Counted from the stretch's first letter, positions 25,483 through 33,529 are shown. The stretch is DNA of 64,000 bases from Paenibacillus sp. FSL A5-0031 (GCF_001956295.1 NZ_MRTD01000023.1:41257-105256), one strand, 5' to 3'. Made by a program: numbers and translations. The notes: generated by a model not told the origin, from the letters alone.

Positions 25483-26613
25483 TTGGCGAAATGGGGAAGG
25501 CGAGGCTGGCATTTTCGAGGATTTGGCGGCAGCCGTATGCAGCTTTGGTCTGGCCGTCCATTCTCTAAAGTAAAATCAGTCACTTGGGGCAGTCGTGGGA
25601 GTTCAGCTTCATCAAGGCCGGCACCAAAGAAATGGGGTTCGGGAGCTCGTTCAAGCGCAAGCAGCGGAAAATGGGGCATAAGGCGTCCAGCTGTAAAATA
25701 CAGCAGCAGTCGAAGCAGCGGCAATGGCGGTTCAGGCGGCATTTGGGGCTCTCGCCCAGCTAAGCCGCGTATAAGACGACGCACTATTTTTATTATAGCC
25801 CTGCTTGTTTTTATGGTTTTTTCGATTCAATCCTTCGTCTATATTGAGAAAAATTTGCGGCCGCCGCTGATGAATATAGCGAAGATCAGAGTAAAGCAAA
25901 TCGCTACGCAGGCTATCAATAAAGCGATAACCGAGCAAGTAGCGAGCCGATCGGACAGCAGCAATCTTATTGACTGGAAGATGAACAGCAATGGGAAAAT
26001 ATCTGGTTTCATGCTTAATTACGCGGAGCATATGAAAATTACCTCGCAAACGATAAACACCGTACAAAATACATTAAATGAAATGAAGGATATACCGGAG
26101 CATATTCCGATTGGGCATGCGCTGGGTAGTGCGATCATTTCCTCATACGGACCTAGAGTACCCGTCAAATTCGAGCCGGTTGGGGCTGTTAAGGTAGATC
26201 TTAGCACGCGTCAGAAGGATGCCGGCATCAATATGATTTTGGTTGAGGTTTACATTCGCATAATAGCGGAGGTTACGATCATTATTCCGTTTGACACCGA
26301 GCCGGAGCTGGTGGAAACGGATATCCCGATTTCATATTTGCTAGTAGTCGGCGACGTGCCGATGTACTATTACGACAATACGGGCAAACCTGTAGGCGAG
26401 TCGGCTGCGCAGGCGCCAAACATTTCGGTTCCGCTCGGCGAAGGTGCGGGAGGCGGAGTTACATCCAGTCCGCAAAACAACAATAATGGAGAGTCTTCAG
26501 GCACTGGAGCAACTAATACAGGACCGTCAACAGAAGCAACGAACGAAGGCTCTAATCATTCTAAAGGTTCTAACCAAGGATCAAATAGTTCGGGAAATTC
26601 ATCTTCTGAATAG
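25483..26613 (+). CDS. yunB: Sporulation protein YunB with long Trp/Gly/Ser-rich N-terminal extension
   Basis: A 376-residue membrane protein. After a basic segment RPAKPRIRRR there is one transmembrane helix (TIFIIALLVFMVFSIQSFVYIEKNL), then a conserved extracytoplasmic domain with IAKIRVKQIATQAINKAI and IPIGHALGSAIISSYGPRVPVKFEPVGAV, characteristic of YunB. In Bacillus YunB is a mother-cell sporulation protein. TTG 25483 is chosen because GGAGGGG precedes it by 6 nt. The first 100 residues are repetitive, with many WG(S/R/K) motifs, and the last 60 are Asn/Ser/Gly-rich; Bacillus YunB (about 250 residues) lacks both. The M23 peptidase follows convergently, then lipA and yutD, the Bacillus neighbourhood. 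Confidence 0.85.
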   Translation: MAKWGRRGWHFRGFGGSRMQLWSGRPFSKVKSVTWGSRGSSASSRPAPKKWGSGARSSASSGKWGIRRPAVKYSSSRSSGNGGSGGIWGSRPAKPRIRRRTIFIIALLVFMVFSIQSFVYIEKNLRPPLMNIAKIRVKQIATQAINKAITEQVASRSDSSNLIDWKMNSNGKISGFMLNYAEHMKITSQTINTVQNTLNEMKDIPEHIPIGHALGSAIISSYGPRVPVKFEPVGAVKVDLSTRQKDAGINMILVEVYIRIIAEVTIIIPFDTEPELVETDIPISYLLVVGDVPMYYYDNTGKPVGESAAQAPNISVPLGEGAGGGVTSSPQNNNNGESSGTGATNTGPSTEATNEGSNHSKGSNQGSNSSGNSSSE

Positions 26614-26621
26614 CATACATA

Positions 26622-26671
26622 TAAAAACGACTTTATTGTCTTCTGCAAAGATGACGATAAAGTCGTTTTAT
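26622..26671. terminator. Bidirectional terminator between yunB and the M23 peptidase gene
   Basis: AAAAACGACTTTATTGTC pairs with GACGATAAAGTCGTTTT around a loop containing TTCTGC. A's and T's flank both sides, so it can serve both convergent genes. Confidence 0.88.
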
Positions 26672-26681
26672 ATTTTTTGCT

Positions 26682-27746
26682 TTAATTTCCGGAACGCAAT
26701 CGTTTACGCTCGGCTTGCTCCCAGCGGCGCAGCATCGGATATGGATCAAACGACCATTCAATTAAACCGCGGTCGCTGTATACGCCATAATGCAGGTGAG
26801 GAGGAAACTTTCCCTGCGTCCCGGGTTTGCCGTAACCAGAGCTTCCTACCCATCCAACGACCTGTCCAGGCTTTACGACATCGCCTATATTAACGGTTTT
26901 GTCAAAGCCGGACAAATGTGCGTAATAGTGGTAAAAATTGTTTAGATCACGAATGCCAATTCTCCAGCCGCCGTATGGATTCCAGCCCTGCACCTCAACA
27001 ATGCCATAACAGGTGCTCCGAACAGGGACGCCATGCCTTACGAAAATGTCGGTACCTTCATGGGTACGCCTGCCGCCCCAGCTTCGCCCGGTTCCCCAGG
27101 TGCTGTTATAGGCATAATGAGTGCTGATAGGCAGCGGGAATGCATGCTCGAACAAATCAAGCTGGCCAAATGCTTCATAGATTCGGGCGAACTGCTGGAT
27201 GCGCTGCACTGAACGATTATTTTGATAATACTCCCAAAGTCCGATTGCGAAATCATCATTGGAGATACCGTATGCGGCAACGCGGCTAACAAGTGAATAG
27301 AGAAGATCGATGTCGCTTGTTCGTTCCGCTTGTCCATTCCCGTCACCATCGCGGCCAATCCCGTTAAAAAAGTTGATCGATACCGGCGAGCTGTCATCCG
27401 TATTCGGATTGAGCGGGCCAACCCAGCGTTCCTGGTCGATAAACACGCCAACGGTGTTCCCAAGCATTGGACGTGCCTTTGGACGCACTTTAGACATGGA
27501 TCGCTCATACTGATCGATGGCTGCGATCCAGAACCAAGGCACTTCGGTAAATAAGCTTAATTTGTCATACAAGCCTCTTCGAACGGAAAAGGGATCGGTC
27601 TCAGCATCGACTGTTTGCTCATGGGCCTTATCAGTTTTTTGTTTGACAGCAGGAGCTGCTCTTACAGAACTGACGGGCGTGACAATGAGCAGAGATGCTG
27701 CGGTTATTGCTGCAACAATAGGAATAGTCAGTTTCAAACGTCTCAC
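26682..27746 (-). CDS. LytH-like M23 peptidase (sporulation cell-wall endopeptidase)
   Basis: A secreted protein of 354 residues with a signal peptide (LTIPIVAAITAASLLIVTPVSSVRA). The C-terminal half is a LytM/M23 zinc peptidase: HEGTDIFVRHGVPVRS supplies His and Asp ligands, YHYYAHL follows, and PPHLHYG carries the HxH motif. The middle region (YQNNRSVQRIQQFARIYEAFGQL) is an alpha-helical module seen in LytH. LytH of Bacillus trims L-Ala-D-Glu peptides of the spore cortex, and this gene sits in the same yunB-lytH-lipA context. GTG 27746 lies too close to GGAAGG; TTG 27737 (9 nt spacing) may be the real start and gives a cleaner signal peptide. Confidence 0.87.
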   Translation of the reverse strand: MRRLKLTIPIVAAITAASLLIVTPVSSVRAAPAVKQKTDKAHEQTVDAETDPFSVRRGLYDKLSLFTEVPWFWIAAIDQYERSMSKVRPKARPMLGNTVGVFIDQERWVGPLNPNTDDSSPVSINFFNGIGRDGDGNGQAERTSDIDLLYSLVSRVAAYGISNDDFAIGLWEYYQNNRSVQRIQQFARIYEAFGQLDLFEHAFPLPISTHYAYNSTWGTGRSWGGRRTHEGTDIFVRHGVPVRSTCYGIVEVQGWNPYGGWRIGIRDLNNFYHYYAHLSGFDKTVNIGDVVKPGQVVGWVGSSGYGKPGTQGKFPPHLHYGVYSDRGLIEWSFDPYPMLRRWEQAERKRLRSGN

Positions 27747-27790
27747 CCTTCCAAAAGCATGACGGTTATAACGTTATGTTTTGCAAATCA

Positions 27791-27818
27791 TTGGTTTTTA
27801 TGCGAAACATGTTATAAT
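27791..27818 (+). promoter_or_regulatory. Probable sigma-A promoter of lipA
   Basis: TTGGTT (27791-27796) and a perfect TATAAT (27813-27818) are 16 nt apart. The transcript would begin near 27825, where a 12-codon upstream frame (ATG 27825 to TAA 27861-27863) ends just before the lipA start. Confidence 0.65.
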
Positions 27819-27869
27819 AAACGCATGAGTTTAGGAATTATAAATGAACTTGAAAGCAGGTAATCCCTA

Positions 27870-28805
27870 ATGAAACAACAAGAAACACTCAAAAAGCCTG
27901 ATTGGCTTCGAATAAAATTAGCGACAGACGGTAACTTTGCCGAAATTAAAAATATGATGCGCTCAAAAACGCTACATACGGTTTGTGAGGAAGCACGTTG
28001 CCCAAACATTTATGAATGCTGGTCGAATCGAACAGCCACATTTATGATATTGGGTGATATTTGCACGCGCGCTTGCCGTTTTTGTGCTGTTAAGACAGGT
28101 ATGCCGACTGAACTGGATTTGGACGAACCAGAACGGGTAGCAGAGGCAGCAGAGCAAATGAATCTTCAGCACTGTGTTGTTACTTCGGTTGCTCGCGATG
28201 ATCTTAAGGATGGCGGCGCATCCATATTTGCAGCTACTGTACATGCGATTCGCAAACGTATGCCGTTTTGCCGAGTTGAAGTGCTTATTCCCGACTTCTT
28301 GGGAAATAAAGATGCGCTTCAAATTGTAATGGATGCAAATCCGGATATTCTAAATCATAACGTCGAAACGGTGGAGCGGCTTTCGGATCGTGTTCGTGCC
28401 AAAGCCAAATACAGCCGTACGATGGAGCTGTTGAAGCGCGCCAAAGAAATGAAGCCTAAAATTCCAACCAAATCGAGCATTATGCTTGGCGTGGGTGAGG
28501 AATGGGATGAAATTTTGCAGACGATGGATGATCTTCGCGCAAACGATGTAAATATTTTGACATTAGGTCAATACTTGCAGCCAACGCCGAAACATTTAAA
28601 GGTCGTACGTTATGTCCACCCAGACGAATTTGCAAAACTAAAAGAAGAAGGGCTGAAGCGCGGTTTTAGGCATGTAGAATCCGCACCATTAGTACGCAGC
28701 TCTTATCATGCACATGAGCAGACCGATTCGGCGCACGCAGCAATGGCAGCGGAAGCCGAAGCGAGCCGTGAGATTTCTTCCGGTGCTTGCTCGAGCAGCT
28801 TGTAA
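27870..28805 (+). CDS. lipA: Lipoyl synthase
   Basis: A 311-residue radical-SAM enzyme that inserts two sulfurs into octanoyl chains on lipoyl domains of 2-oxoacid dehydrogenases and the glycine cleavage system. All cluster ligands are visible: auxiliary Fe-S cysteines Cys39, Cys44 and Cys50 (CEEARCPNIYEC) and the radical-SAM CX3CX2C at Cys65, Cys69 and Cys72 (CTRACRFC). The C-terminal RSSYHA provides the conserved serine. The start has only a weak ribosome binding site (GCAGG), possibly helped by coupling to the 12-codon upstream frame. It is followed closely by yutD in the Bacillus order. Confidence 0.97.
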   Translation: MKQQETLKKPDWLRIKLATDGNFAEIKNMMRSKTLHTVCEEARCPNIYECWSNRTATFMILGDICTRACRFCAVKTGMPTELDLDEPERVAEAAEQMNLQHCVVTSVARDDLKDGGASIFAATVHAIRKRMPFCRVEVLIPDFLGNKDALQIVMDANPDILNHNVETVERLSDRVRAKAKYSRTMELLKRAKEMKPKIPTKSSIMLGVGEEWDEILQTMDDLRANDVNILTLGQYLQPTPKHLKVVRYVHPDEFAKLKEEGLKRGFRHVESAPLVRSSYHAHEQTDSAHAAMAAEAEASREISSGACSSSL

Positions 28806-28831
28806 CTGACGCTCAAGATGAGGTGGAAAAT

Positions 28832-29566
28832 ATGGCTTTGATTCATATCGGCGGAAAATCTTATGAAATTGTGCTTGAAAATAGGAATGGCTGGAATCCT
28901 GAAGCGTTTCGTGATCGATACAGCGAAGTACTTGAGCGCTACGATTATATTGTTGGTGACTGGGGCTATAGCCAGCTGCGGCTGAAAGGTTTTTTTCGTG
29001 ACAGCCATCAGAAAGCTACGAAGGAAAGCAATCTATCTGGCATGCCGGATTACATCAATGAGTATTGCAACTTTGGCTGCGCTTATTTTATTTTAGAAAA
29101 AACAAACAGTACCGTTCGTGAGCCAGACGACTATGACTTGGATGCAGACGATGAGCGTCCGCGTATAGAAGCAGCTGATCTTCTTGCAGCAGCAGCCGGT
29201 TTTGTGGATATTTCTGAAGGTCTTGAACATGATGAGGTTGCGAGTGCAAAGGAAGAAAGCGCCGCTCCAACACATGAAAGGCATACACGCAATCACACAA
29301 GGGAAAATCGCCATAGAAGCTCCAATCGCAATAAAAACGACGCGGATAAAGGCAACGACAGCGCGAATAATGCTGGCGAAGGCAAAAATAGCAGCGAGCA
29401 GCAGCAGGGCAGCGGGAAACGTGAGCAGCAACAGCAGCGTAAAGGCGGCTATAAAGGCAATAACGATAACCGCTCCAAGAAACCGTTCCGCCTTGCAGCC
29501 AATGAAACCGCGGCTTCATCTGCAGAAACGAATCGACCAAACAAAAAAGACACAGAGCGCGTATAA
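28832..29566 (+). CDS. yutD: YutD-family protein with long basic low-complexity tail
   Basis: A 244-residue cytoplasmic protein. The first 95 residues match YutD: MALIHIGGKSYEIVLENRNG, then FRDRYSEVLERYDYIVGDWGYSQLRLKGFF and INEYCNFGCAYFILEK. Its role is unknown; Bacillus YutD is about 100 residues. The rest is an acidic stretch followed by a tail of Asn, Lys, Arg, Gln and Ser (about 145-240), likely disordered and perhaps nucleic-acid binding. ATG 28832 with GAGGTGG at 6 nt is preferred over GTG 28787, which lies inside lipA. The terminator overlaps its last codons. Confidence 0.85.
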   Translation: MALIHIGGKSYEIVLENRNGWNPEAFRDRYSEVLERYDYIVGDWGYSQLRLKGFFRDSHQKATKESNLSGMPDYINEYCNFGCAYFILEKTNSTVREPDDYDLDADDERPRIEAADLLAAAAGFVDISEGLEHDEVASAKEESAAPTHERHTRNHTRENRHRSSNRNKNDADKGNDSANNAGEGKNSSEQQQGSGKREQQQQRKGGYKGNNDNRSKKPFRLAANETAASSAETNRPNKKDTERV

Positions 29567-29588
29567 TACGCTCTGTGTCTTTTTTTTG
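29549..29588 (+). terminator. Terminator overlapping the 3' end of yutD
   Basis: GACACAGAGCG pairs with CGCTCTGTGTC around a 9-nt loop, flanked by A6 and T8. The 5' arm lies in the last codons of yutD. The A run makes it usable for the convergent nadK as well. Confidence 0.9.
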
Positions 29589-29611
29589 GTTTTAGATAAT
29601 GGTAACAGATC

Positions 29612-30409
29612 TTATCGGACGTCGTAACCAAGGAATGCTTCACGTACTCGGTTCCAGAAAGGAAACGGTCGATATCGTGCAAAGCTAACTTTACGGCTGG
29701 ATACACTGCAGCGGATGGAACGAATATCGCTGCTCATGATGCTGATGTGATCAATTGCGAGCTGCAGCCGCTGCTCTTTCTTAGAGATAATATCGCAGTG
29801 ATGATGCTGCGGCAGCAGCACAGATGATCCAAGTGTACGATATACACGATTATTGATCGAAGCGATTTCCGCAATTTGCAGCGATTCTATCGATGGATGG
29901 ACAATCGCTCCGCCTAAGCTTTTGTTATACGCGGTGCTTCCCGAAGGGGTCGAAATGACAATGCCGTCACCGCGGAACATTTCAAACATCTCATCATTTA
30001 TATTGATTTGGGCGACGAGCGTTCCGTCAACGCCTTTTAATGTGAATTCATTTAATGATAAGTAATGACGGGTCTCGCTTGGTGTCTCAACTTCAATCTC
30101 GGCAAGCGGATACCTAACGATTCGTGGTGTTTCCTCTGCCATCATTGCGACAAGATCTTCAAGCTCGTCTGCCTTCCAGTCGGCATAAAATCCAAGATGG
30201 CCGGTGTGAATGCCGACAAATGCAACATTCGTAATTTGATCTACATATTTATGAAAAGCAAGGAGTAGTGTACCGTCACCTCCGATGGAAATAACGATTT
30301 CCGGTGATTCATCATTCCGAGTGAAGCCTCGCTCCCCGGCTAGTTTATGAAATTTTTCTGCTAACGATTTAGATAGATCATCGCCTCGATCAATTACCGC
30401 ATACTTCAA
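29612..30409 (-). CDS. nadK: NAD kinase
   Basis: A 265-residue cytoplasmic kinase that phosphorylates NAD to NADP with ATP or polyphosphate. The diagnostic GGDGT (43-47, within IVISIGGDGTLLLAFH) is present, as are GIHTGHLGFYADW, LNEFTLKG and GDGIVISTPSGSTAYNKSLGGAIVHP. Length is normal for the short Firmicute type. The start is TTG 30409, where AAGGAG lies 8 to 9 nt upstream; the next in-frame ATG would be much later. It is convergent with yutD and 77 nt downstream of ylbJ on the same strand. Confidence 0.95.
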   Translation of the reverse strand: MKYAVIDRGDDLSKSLAEKFHKLAGERGFTRNDESPEIVISIGGDGTLLLAFHKYVDQITNVAFVGIHTGHLGFYADWKADELEDLVAMMAEETPRIVRYPLAEIEVETPSETRHYLSLNEFTLKGVDGTLVAQININDEMFEMFRGDGIVISTPSGSTAYNKSLGGAIVHPSIESLQIAEIASINNRVYRTLGSSVLLPQHHHCDIISKKEQRLQLAIDHISIMSSDIRSIRCSVSSRKVSFARYRPFPFWNRVREAFLGYDVR

Positions 30410-30486
30410 AAGTAAATCTCCTTCCGATCTCCATAGTACTTAAGATGATAAAGGAAATTGTGTTTAAATTCAATGAGCGGCTCTAA

Positions 30487-31563
30487 TCATGGCCCAAGCC
30501 ACCCCCATAACAAGTAAACGAGAGTCATTGCAATTAATCCATGAACCATTCTAGCTATAAAAAAAGGACGATAGCGTAAATCTGTTTTGCTGAGCAGGCT
30601 TGCTACTTGGGCATGGACTGATAAGCCGCCCCAAGAGAGCACCCAAGCAGCGATTGCAGCTTGATGCATGAGTCCAGTACCAGCTGTACCTGCCGAACGA
30701 GAGCCTAATGTGACCTCGAACAATCCGAATATCCCAGCGTCTGCAAGCGGCTTAGGCAGGCCGATTAAACCAAACAAAAATCGTAGAGCTTCAGCCATCG
30801 CTTCAATGATGCCTGCATGCGTCAGCATCTCCATTACGACGGAGAAAAAAACGACAAGTCCGCCAACGACGATCATTAGTCGCAGCGCCGATTGAATAGA
30901 GTCCTGCAGCAGTCGTCCTAGTCCGCGCCCATCCAGCAATCGTGCCTCATGCATCGCCTTGAGTGCTTCGGAGATACGGGAGGGACGTCGTTTTCTGAAC
31001 CCATCCCTTGCAATCGCCGTTTTTTTGATTCCAGAAGAAGGGGCATGTCTATCGTGAAAGCGCATGAGAAGACCGATAAGAAGACCGCCTCCGTAATGCG
31101 CAGCAGCGAGAATAGGAGCAATCGCTACATTTTGGAAGAAACCAACGGATACGGCACCAATTAGGAAAATAGGATCAGAAGTGGTCGTAAAGGCAACAAG
31201 CCGCTCACCCTCTGCTCGATTGACGAGCCGCTGCTCAAAGAGCTGTGCTGTTAGCTTTGCGCCTACCGGATAACCGGAAATGTAACCCATCGTCACGACA
31301 AAACCTCCGATGCCGGGAAGGCGAAATATAGGTCTCATGAGCGGATCAAGCAGCTTACCGAAAAAATGTACAATACCGAAGCCGAGCAGCAATTCCGATA
31401 TAACGAAGAAAGGGAACAACGCTGGAAAAAGCACCTCCCACCAAATAGAAAGCCCACGGAGCGAGGAGTGAAGGGTTTCTGTAGGAAAGACAGTCATTAA
31501 AAGCACGATTATAATTGCGCCAAGCGCGGTTATAGATAAGGGATGAATGATCGTTCGCAGCAG
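30487..31563 (-). CDS. ylbJ: Sporulation integral membrane protein YlbJ (possible CTG start)
   Basis: A polytopic membrane protein with about eight helices and nucleoside-recognition (Gate) motifs: LFPALFPFFVISELLLGFG, GGFVVTMGYISGYPVGAK and TTSDPIFLIGAVSVGFF. In Bacillus ylbJ is a mother-cell sigma-E gene required for spore cortex formation. No ATG, GTG or TTG in this frame has a ribosome binding site: GTG 31506 and ATG 31497 cut into the first helix. The frame is open further up, and CTG 31563 lies 8 nt after a perfect AGGAGG (31572-31577, minus strand), giving 358 residues with an intact first helix. The gene may therefore start at CTG; the stop of this frame lies just beyond. Bacillus YlbJ is somewhat longer. 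Confidence 0.85.
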   Translation of the reverse strand: MLRTIIHPLSITALGAIIIVLLMTVFPTETLHSSLRGLSIWWEVLFPALFPFFVISELLLGFGIVHFFGKLLDPLMRPIFRLPGIGGFVVTMGYISGYPVGAKLTAQLFEQRLVNRAEGERLVAFTTTSDPIFLIGAVSVGFFQNVAIAPILAAAHYGGGLLIGLLMRFHDRHAPSSGIKKTAIARDGFRKRRPSRISEALKAMHEARLLDGRGLGRLLQDSIQSALRLMIVVGGLVVFFSVVMEMLTHAGIIEAMAEALRFLFGLIGLPKPLADAGIFGLFEVTLGSRSAGTAGTGLMHQAAIAAWVLSWGGLSVHAQVASLLSKTDLRYRPFFIARMVHGLIAMTLVYLLWGWLGP

Positions 31564-31699
31564 ATAGACCGCCTCCTCAAATAATTAGAAAGGGAGCTGA
31601 GCAGATGCCATAAGATGCTGTACAACCCCTCCTAAACGTATATGTAGGAATAAGGATATCCATCACTGGATATGCTTTAAAAATAAATAAGTTTGACAA

Positions 31700-31713
31700 A
31701 GAAAACGCTTGCA
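31700..31713 (+). promoter_or_regulatory. Possible cre-like site
   Basis: AGAAAACGCTTGCA matches 12 of 14 positions of the cre consensus. It overlaps a TTGACA-containing region (31694-31699) upstream of the 30-codon gene. This is weak evidence on its own. Confidence 0.3.
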
Positions 31714-31780
31714 AAACGCTGGATTCCTGTTTTTTTTATGGTACAATGGAATTACCTTTGAAACGGTTGGAGTGATGGGT

Positions 31781-31873
31781 ATGAGTATAATCGCTGGCAT
31801 CTTGGTCTGTGCTTTCGTCTATGTCATTCGAGAATCTCTTACAGCACCAGGGGAAGAGGACTATGAAGGTTGA
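31781..31873 (+). CDS. Very small single-helix membrane peptide (30 aa)
   Basis: A 30-codon frame starting ATG 31781, preceded by TTGGAG with 8 nt spacing. The peptide has a hydrophobic helix IIAGILVCAFVYVI followed by a short acidic tail ending in GEEDYEG. It lies alone in the 425-nt space between ylbJ and the globin gene, behind a TACAAT box (31742-31747), and a U-run terminator follows at 31896-31930. Composition, ribosome binding site and terminator support a real gene; I know no homologue. Confidence 0.5.
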   Translation: MSIIAGILVCAFVYVIRESLTAPGEEDYEG

Positions 31874-31895
31874 TGGGTAATACGCACTATATGAT

Positions 31896-31930
31896 GAGCC
31901 CCGGATAAGCATCCCGCGGGCTTTTTTTTG
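31896..31930 (+). terminator. Terminator after the 30-codon gene
   Basis: AGCCC, CGG and AT pair imperfectly with ATCC, CG and GGGCT, followed by T8. It ends shortly before the promoter of the globin gene. Confidence 0.75.
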
Positions 31931-31988
31931 TTAAGTCCGTACTTTTATTTGTGATATAATACTAAATACCTACACAATGGAGATGATT

Positions 31989-32384
31989 TTGACGATGAAT
32001 AGGAATATAAGCCTTTATGAGGCTTTAGGCGGATCTGAGACTTTAAGGCTGATTGTTAACTCTTTTTATCCTAAGGTACAAGCCCATCCGTTAATTGGGC
32101 CTTTGTTCCCGCAAGATATTGATCCTGTTATAGAAAAACAATATTTATTTTTGACGCAATTTTTTGGCGGGCCTTCATTATATTCTGATGAATATGGACA
32201 TCCAATGATGAGAGCAAGACATATGCATTTTCCAATAACCCCTGAACATGCTGGCGCATGGCTTGACTGCATGCAAAGAGCATTGCAAGAGGTAGGCATA
32301 AATGACGAGCTGCAAGAGATCGTTATCAACAGACTATCCGGACCTGCACACCACTTTGTAAACACATCTGAAGAGGAGACGTGA
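31989..32384 (+). CDS. Truncated hemoglobin (group II globin)
   Basis: A heme globin of about 130 residues. It has the short-globin opening LYEALGGSETLRLIVNSFYPKV, the CD region PLFPQD, FGGPSLYSDEYG, and the proximal-His segment MRARHMHFPITPEHAGAWLDCM. This matches trHbO/YjbI-type globins, which bind oxygen and may detoxify reactive species. The start is unsettled: TTG 31989 has GGAGATG 6 nt upstream, ATG 31995 is 12 nt from it, and ATG 31977 has no ribosome binding site. It is followed 5 nt later by the DUF2225 gene and is likely co-transcribed with it. Confidence 0.9.
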   Translation: MTMNRNISLYEALGGSETLRLIVNSFYPKVQAHPLIGPLFPQDIDPVIEKQYLFLTQFFGGPSLYSDEYGHPMMRARHMHFPITPEHAGAWLDCMQRALQEVGINDELQEIVINRLSGPAHHFVNTSEEET

Positions 32385-32388
32385 TTGT

Positions 32389-33129
32389 ATGGAACCGCTC
32401 TACCTATCCAAAATCATATGCATTTGCTGTGAAAAGACTTTTATGACTTCGCGCGTTAGACCGAGCTTCAAAAGAGCAGCTAGAATGGACTCTGACTTTT
32501 GCGGATATTATAAAACGGACGTAAACCCTGATTTTTATGTTGTACGGGTTTGTCCTAATTGCGGCTTTGCCTCAACTGAGAACGGGATGGAGCGGTTGAA
32601 TGATCGGCAAAAAAAGAAATATCATGATGAAATCGGAATGCATTGGAATAATCAAGATTATGGCGGGGAGCGCGATCTGAAGAAGGCGATGGCCAGCTAC
32701 AAGCTAGCGCTTTTATCAGCCCAAGCCATTGACGAGAAGGATCGCGTGCTTGCTGGTATTTTGCATCACATTGCTTGGCTGTATCGTTATGAAGACAATC
32801 AGAAAGACGAGAAACGGTTTCTTACGTTTGCACTTCAAGCCTATATTCGTGTATATGAGGCAGAAGGTGTTGCGCTTAACAATGCGAAGCTAATGTTTTT
32901 AATAGGGGAGCTGAATCGTCGTATCGGACAATTAAACGATGCTGTACGTTGGTTTTCCCGCGTGGTGAATGATAAAAAAATTGTGGATGCAGCAATGATT
33001 CGTGCGAGCCGCGAACAGTGGCAGCTTATACGCGAGGAGATGGAAGCCAGATCGAAACATGCATCCGGCAACCCTTCTCCTGACGACGGAACAGATTTAT
33101 TGAAGCAGTCGGTCTCTTCTTCCGCTTAG
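32389..33129 (+). CDS. DUF2225 family protein (zinc-ribbon and TPR-like)
   Basis: A 246-residue soluble protein. The N-terminus has two CxxC pairs (ICICC and VCPNCGF), plausibly one structural zinc site. The rest is helical with repeated TPR-like units (about 95-215): KAMASYKLALLSAQ, FLTFALQAYIRVYEA and LNDAVRWFSRVVNDKK. This matches DUF2225, common in Bacillales and of unknown function. AGGAG lies 10 nt before the ATG. Its stop codon overlaps the stop of the convergent gene at 33126 (TTAG read both ways). Pairing with a globin suggests, without proof, a redox or zinc-related role. Confidence 0.85.
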   Translation: MEPLYLSKIICICCEKTFMTSRVRPSFKRAARMDSDFCGYYKTDVNPDFYVVRVCPNCGFASTENGMERLNDRQKKKYHDEIGMHWNNQDYGGERDLKKAMASYKLALLSAQAIDEKDRVLAGILHHIAWLYRYEDNQKDEKRFLTFALQAYIRVYEAEGVALNNAKLMFLIGELNRRIGQLNDAVRWFSRVVNDKKIVDAAMIRASREQWQLIREEMEARSKHASGNPSPDDGTDLLKQSVSSSA

Positions 33130-33368
33130 CGGAGCGCCTTTTTTAGAACACGGTTAGTCAGCAAATAATCGCGGTCTGCATCAACAATAGTCACTTTATT
33201 ATGGCAGCAAGGGAAAACGAGCAATCGTTTCGTACCATCCTGTATGTCTTGGAGCTCTTCTGGTTTTACTGGAAGCAGCACGTTTTCTGCATGGCAGAAG
33301 GGACAGCTCGATACATAAAGGTCGCCCATAATAATGTCATAAGGCCAGGCTTTTTCGAACGGAATCAT
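33126..33368 (-). CDS. Small Cys-rich zinc-ribbon-like protein (80 aa)
   Basis: An 80-residue protein with SCPFCH (CxxC) and FPCCHN (CC..H) motifs about 30 residues apart, as in a zinc ribbon, between aromatic segments (FEKAWPYDIIMGDLYV) and a basic tail. I know no function; it looks conserved in style and is not a shadow frame. Its ATG overlaps the stop of the preceding YycC-like gene (ATGA at 33365-33368), so the two form a coupled two-gene unit. The 3' end overlaps the DUF2225 gene by 4 nt. Confidence 0.72.
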   Translation of the reverse strand: MIPFEKAWPYDIIMGDLYVSSCPFCHAENVLLPVKPEELQDIQDGTKRLLVFPCCHNKVTIVDADRDYLLTNRVLKKALR

Positions 33369-33529
33369 GATTTGTTTTCGCTCTCAGGTGCAGCGTTAGG
33401 CTTAGCAAGCTCGGCGAGCTTTTGCAATAATATATGGCGCGGCATATGCATTAAGTGCTCTATTGGGACGCCAAGCTGCTCGGAAAGCTTAACAGCTGTA
33501 TCAGCAGAAATCTGCAACGGTTTAGACAT
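33365..33529 (-). CDS. YycC-family small protein (54 aa)
   Basis: A 54-codon gene with start ATG 33529 and GGAGG 8 nt upstream. The peptide begins MSKPLQISADTAVKLSEQLG, continues HLMHMPRHILLQKLAELAKP and ends in an acidic/Ser tail. This is the YycC family, small proteins of Bacillales of unknown function. It overlaps the next gene by 4 nt and shares its promoter, which should lie in 33530-33600, divergent from pepF. Confidence 0.75.
   Translation of the reverse strand: MSKPLQISADTAVKLSEQLGVPIEHLMHMPRHILLQKLAELAKPNAAPESENKS

Noticed and set aside
25329..25784. 151-codon minus-strand frame opposite the yunB 5' part
   Set aside because: Pro/Leu/Arg-rich mirror of the Gly/Ser/Trp-rich yunB extension; no ribosome binding site on that strand.
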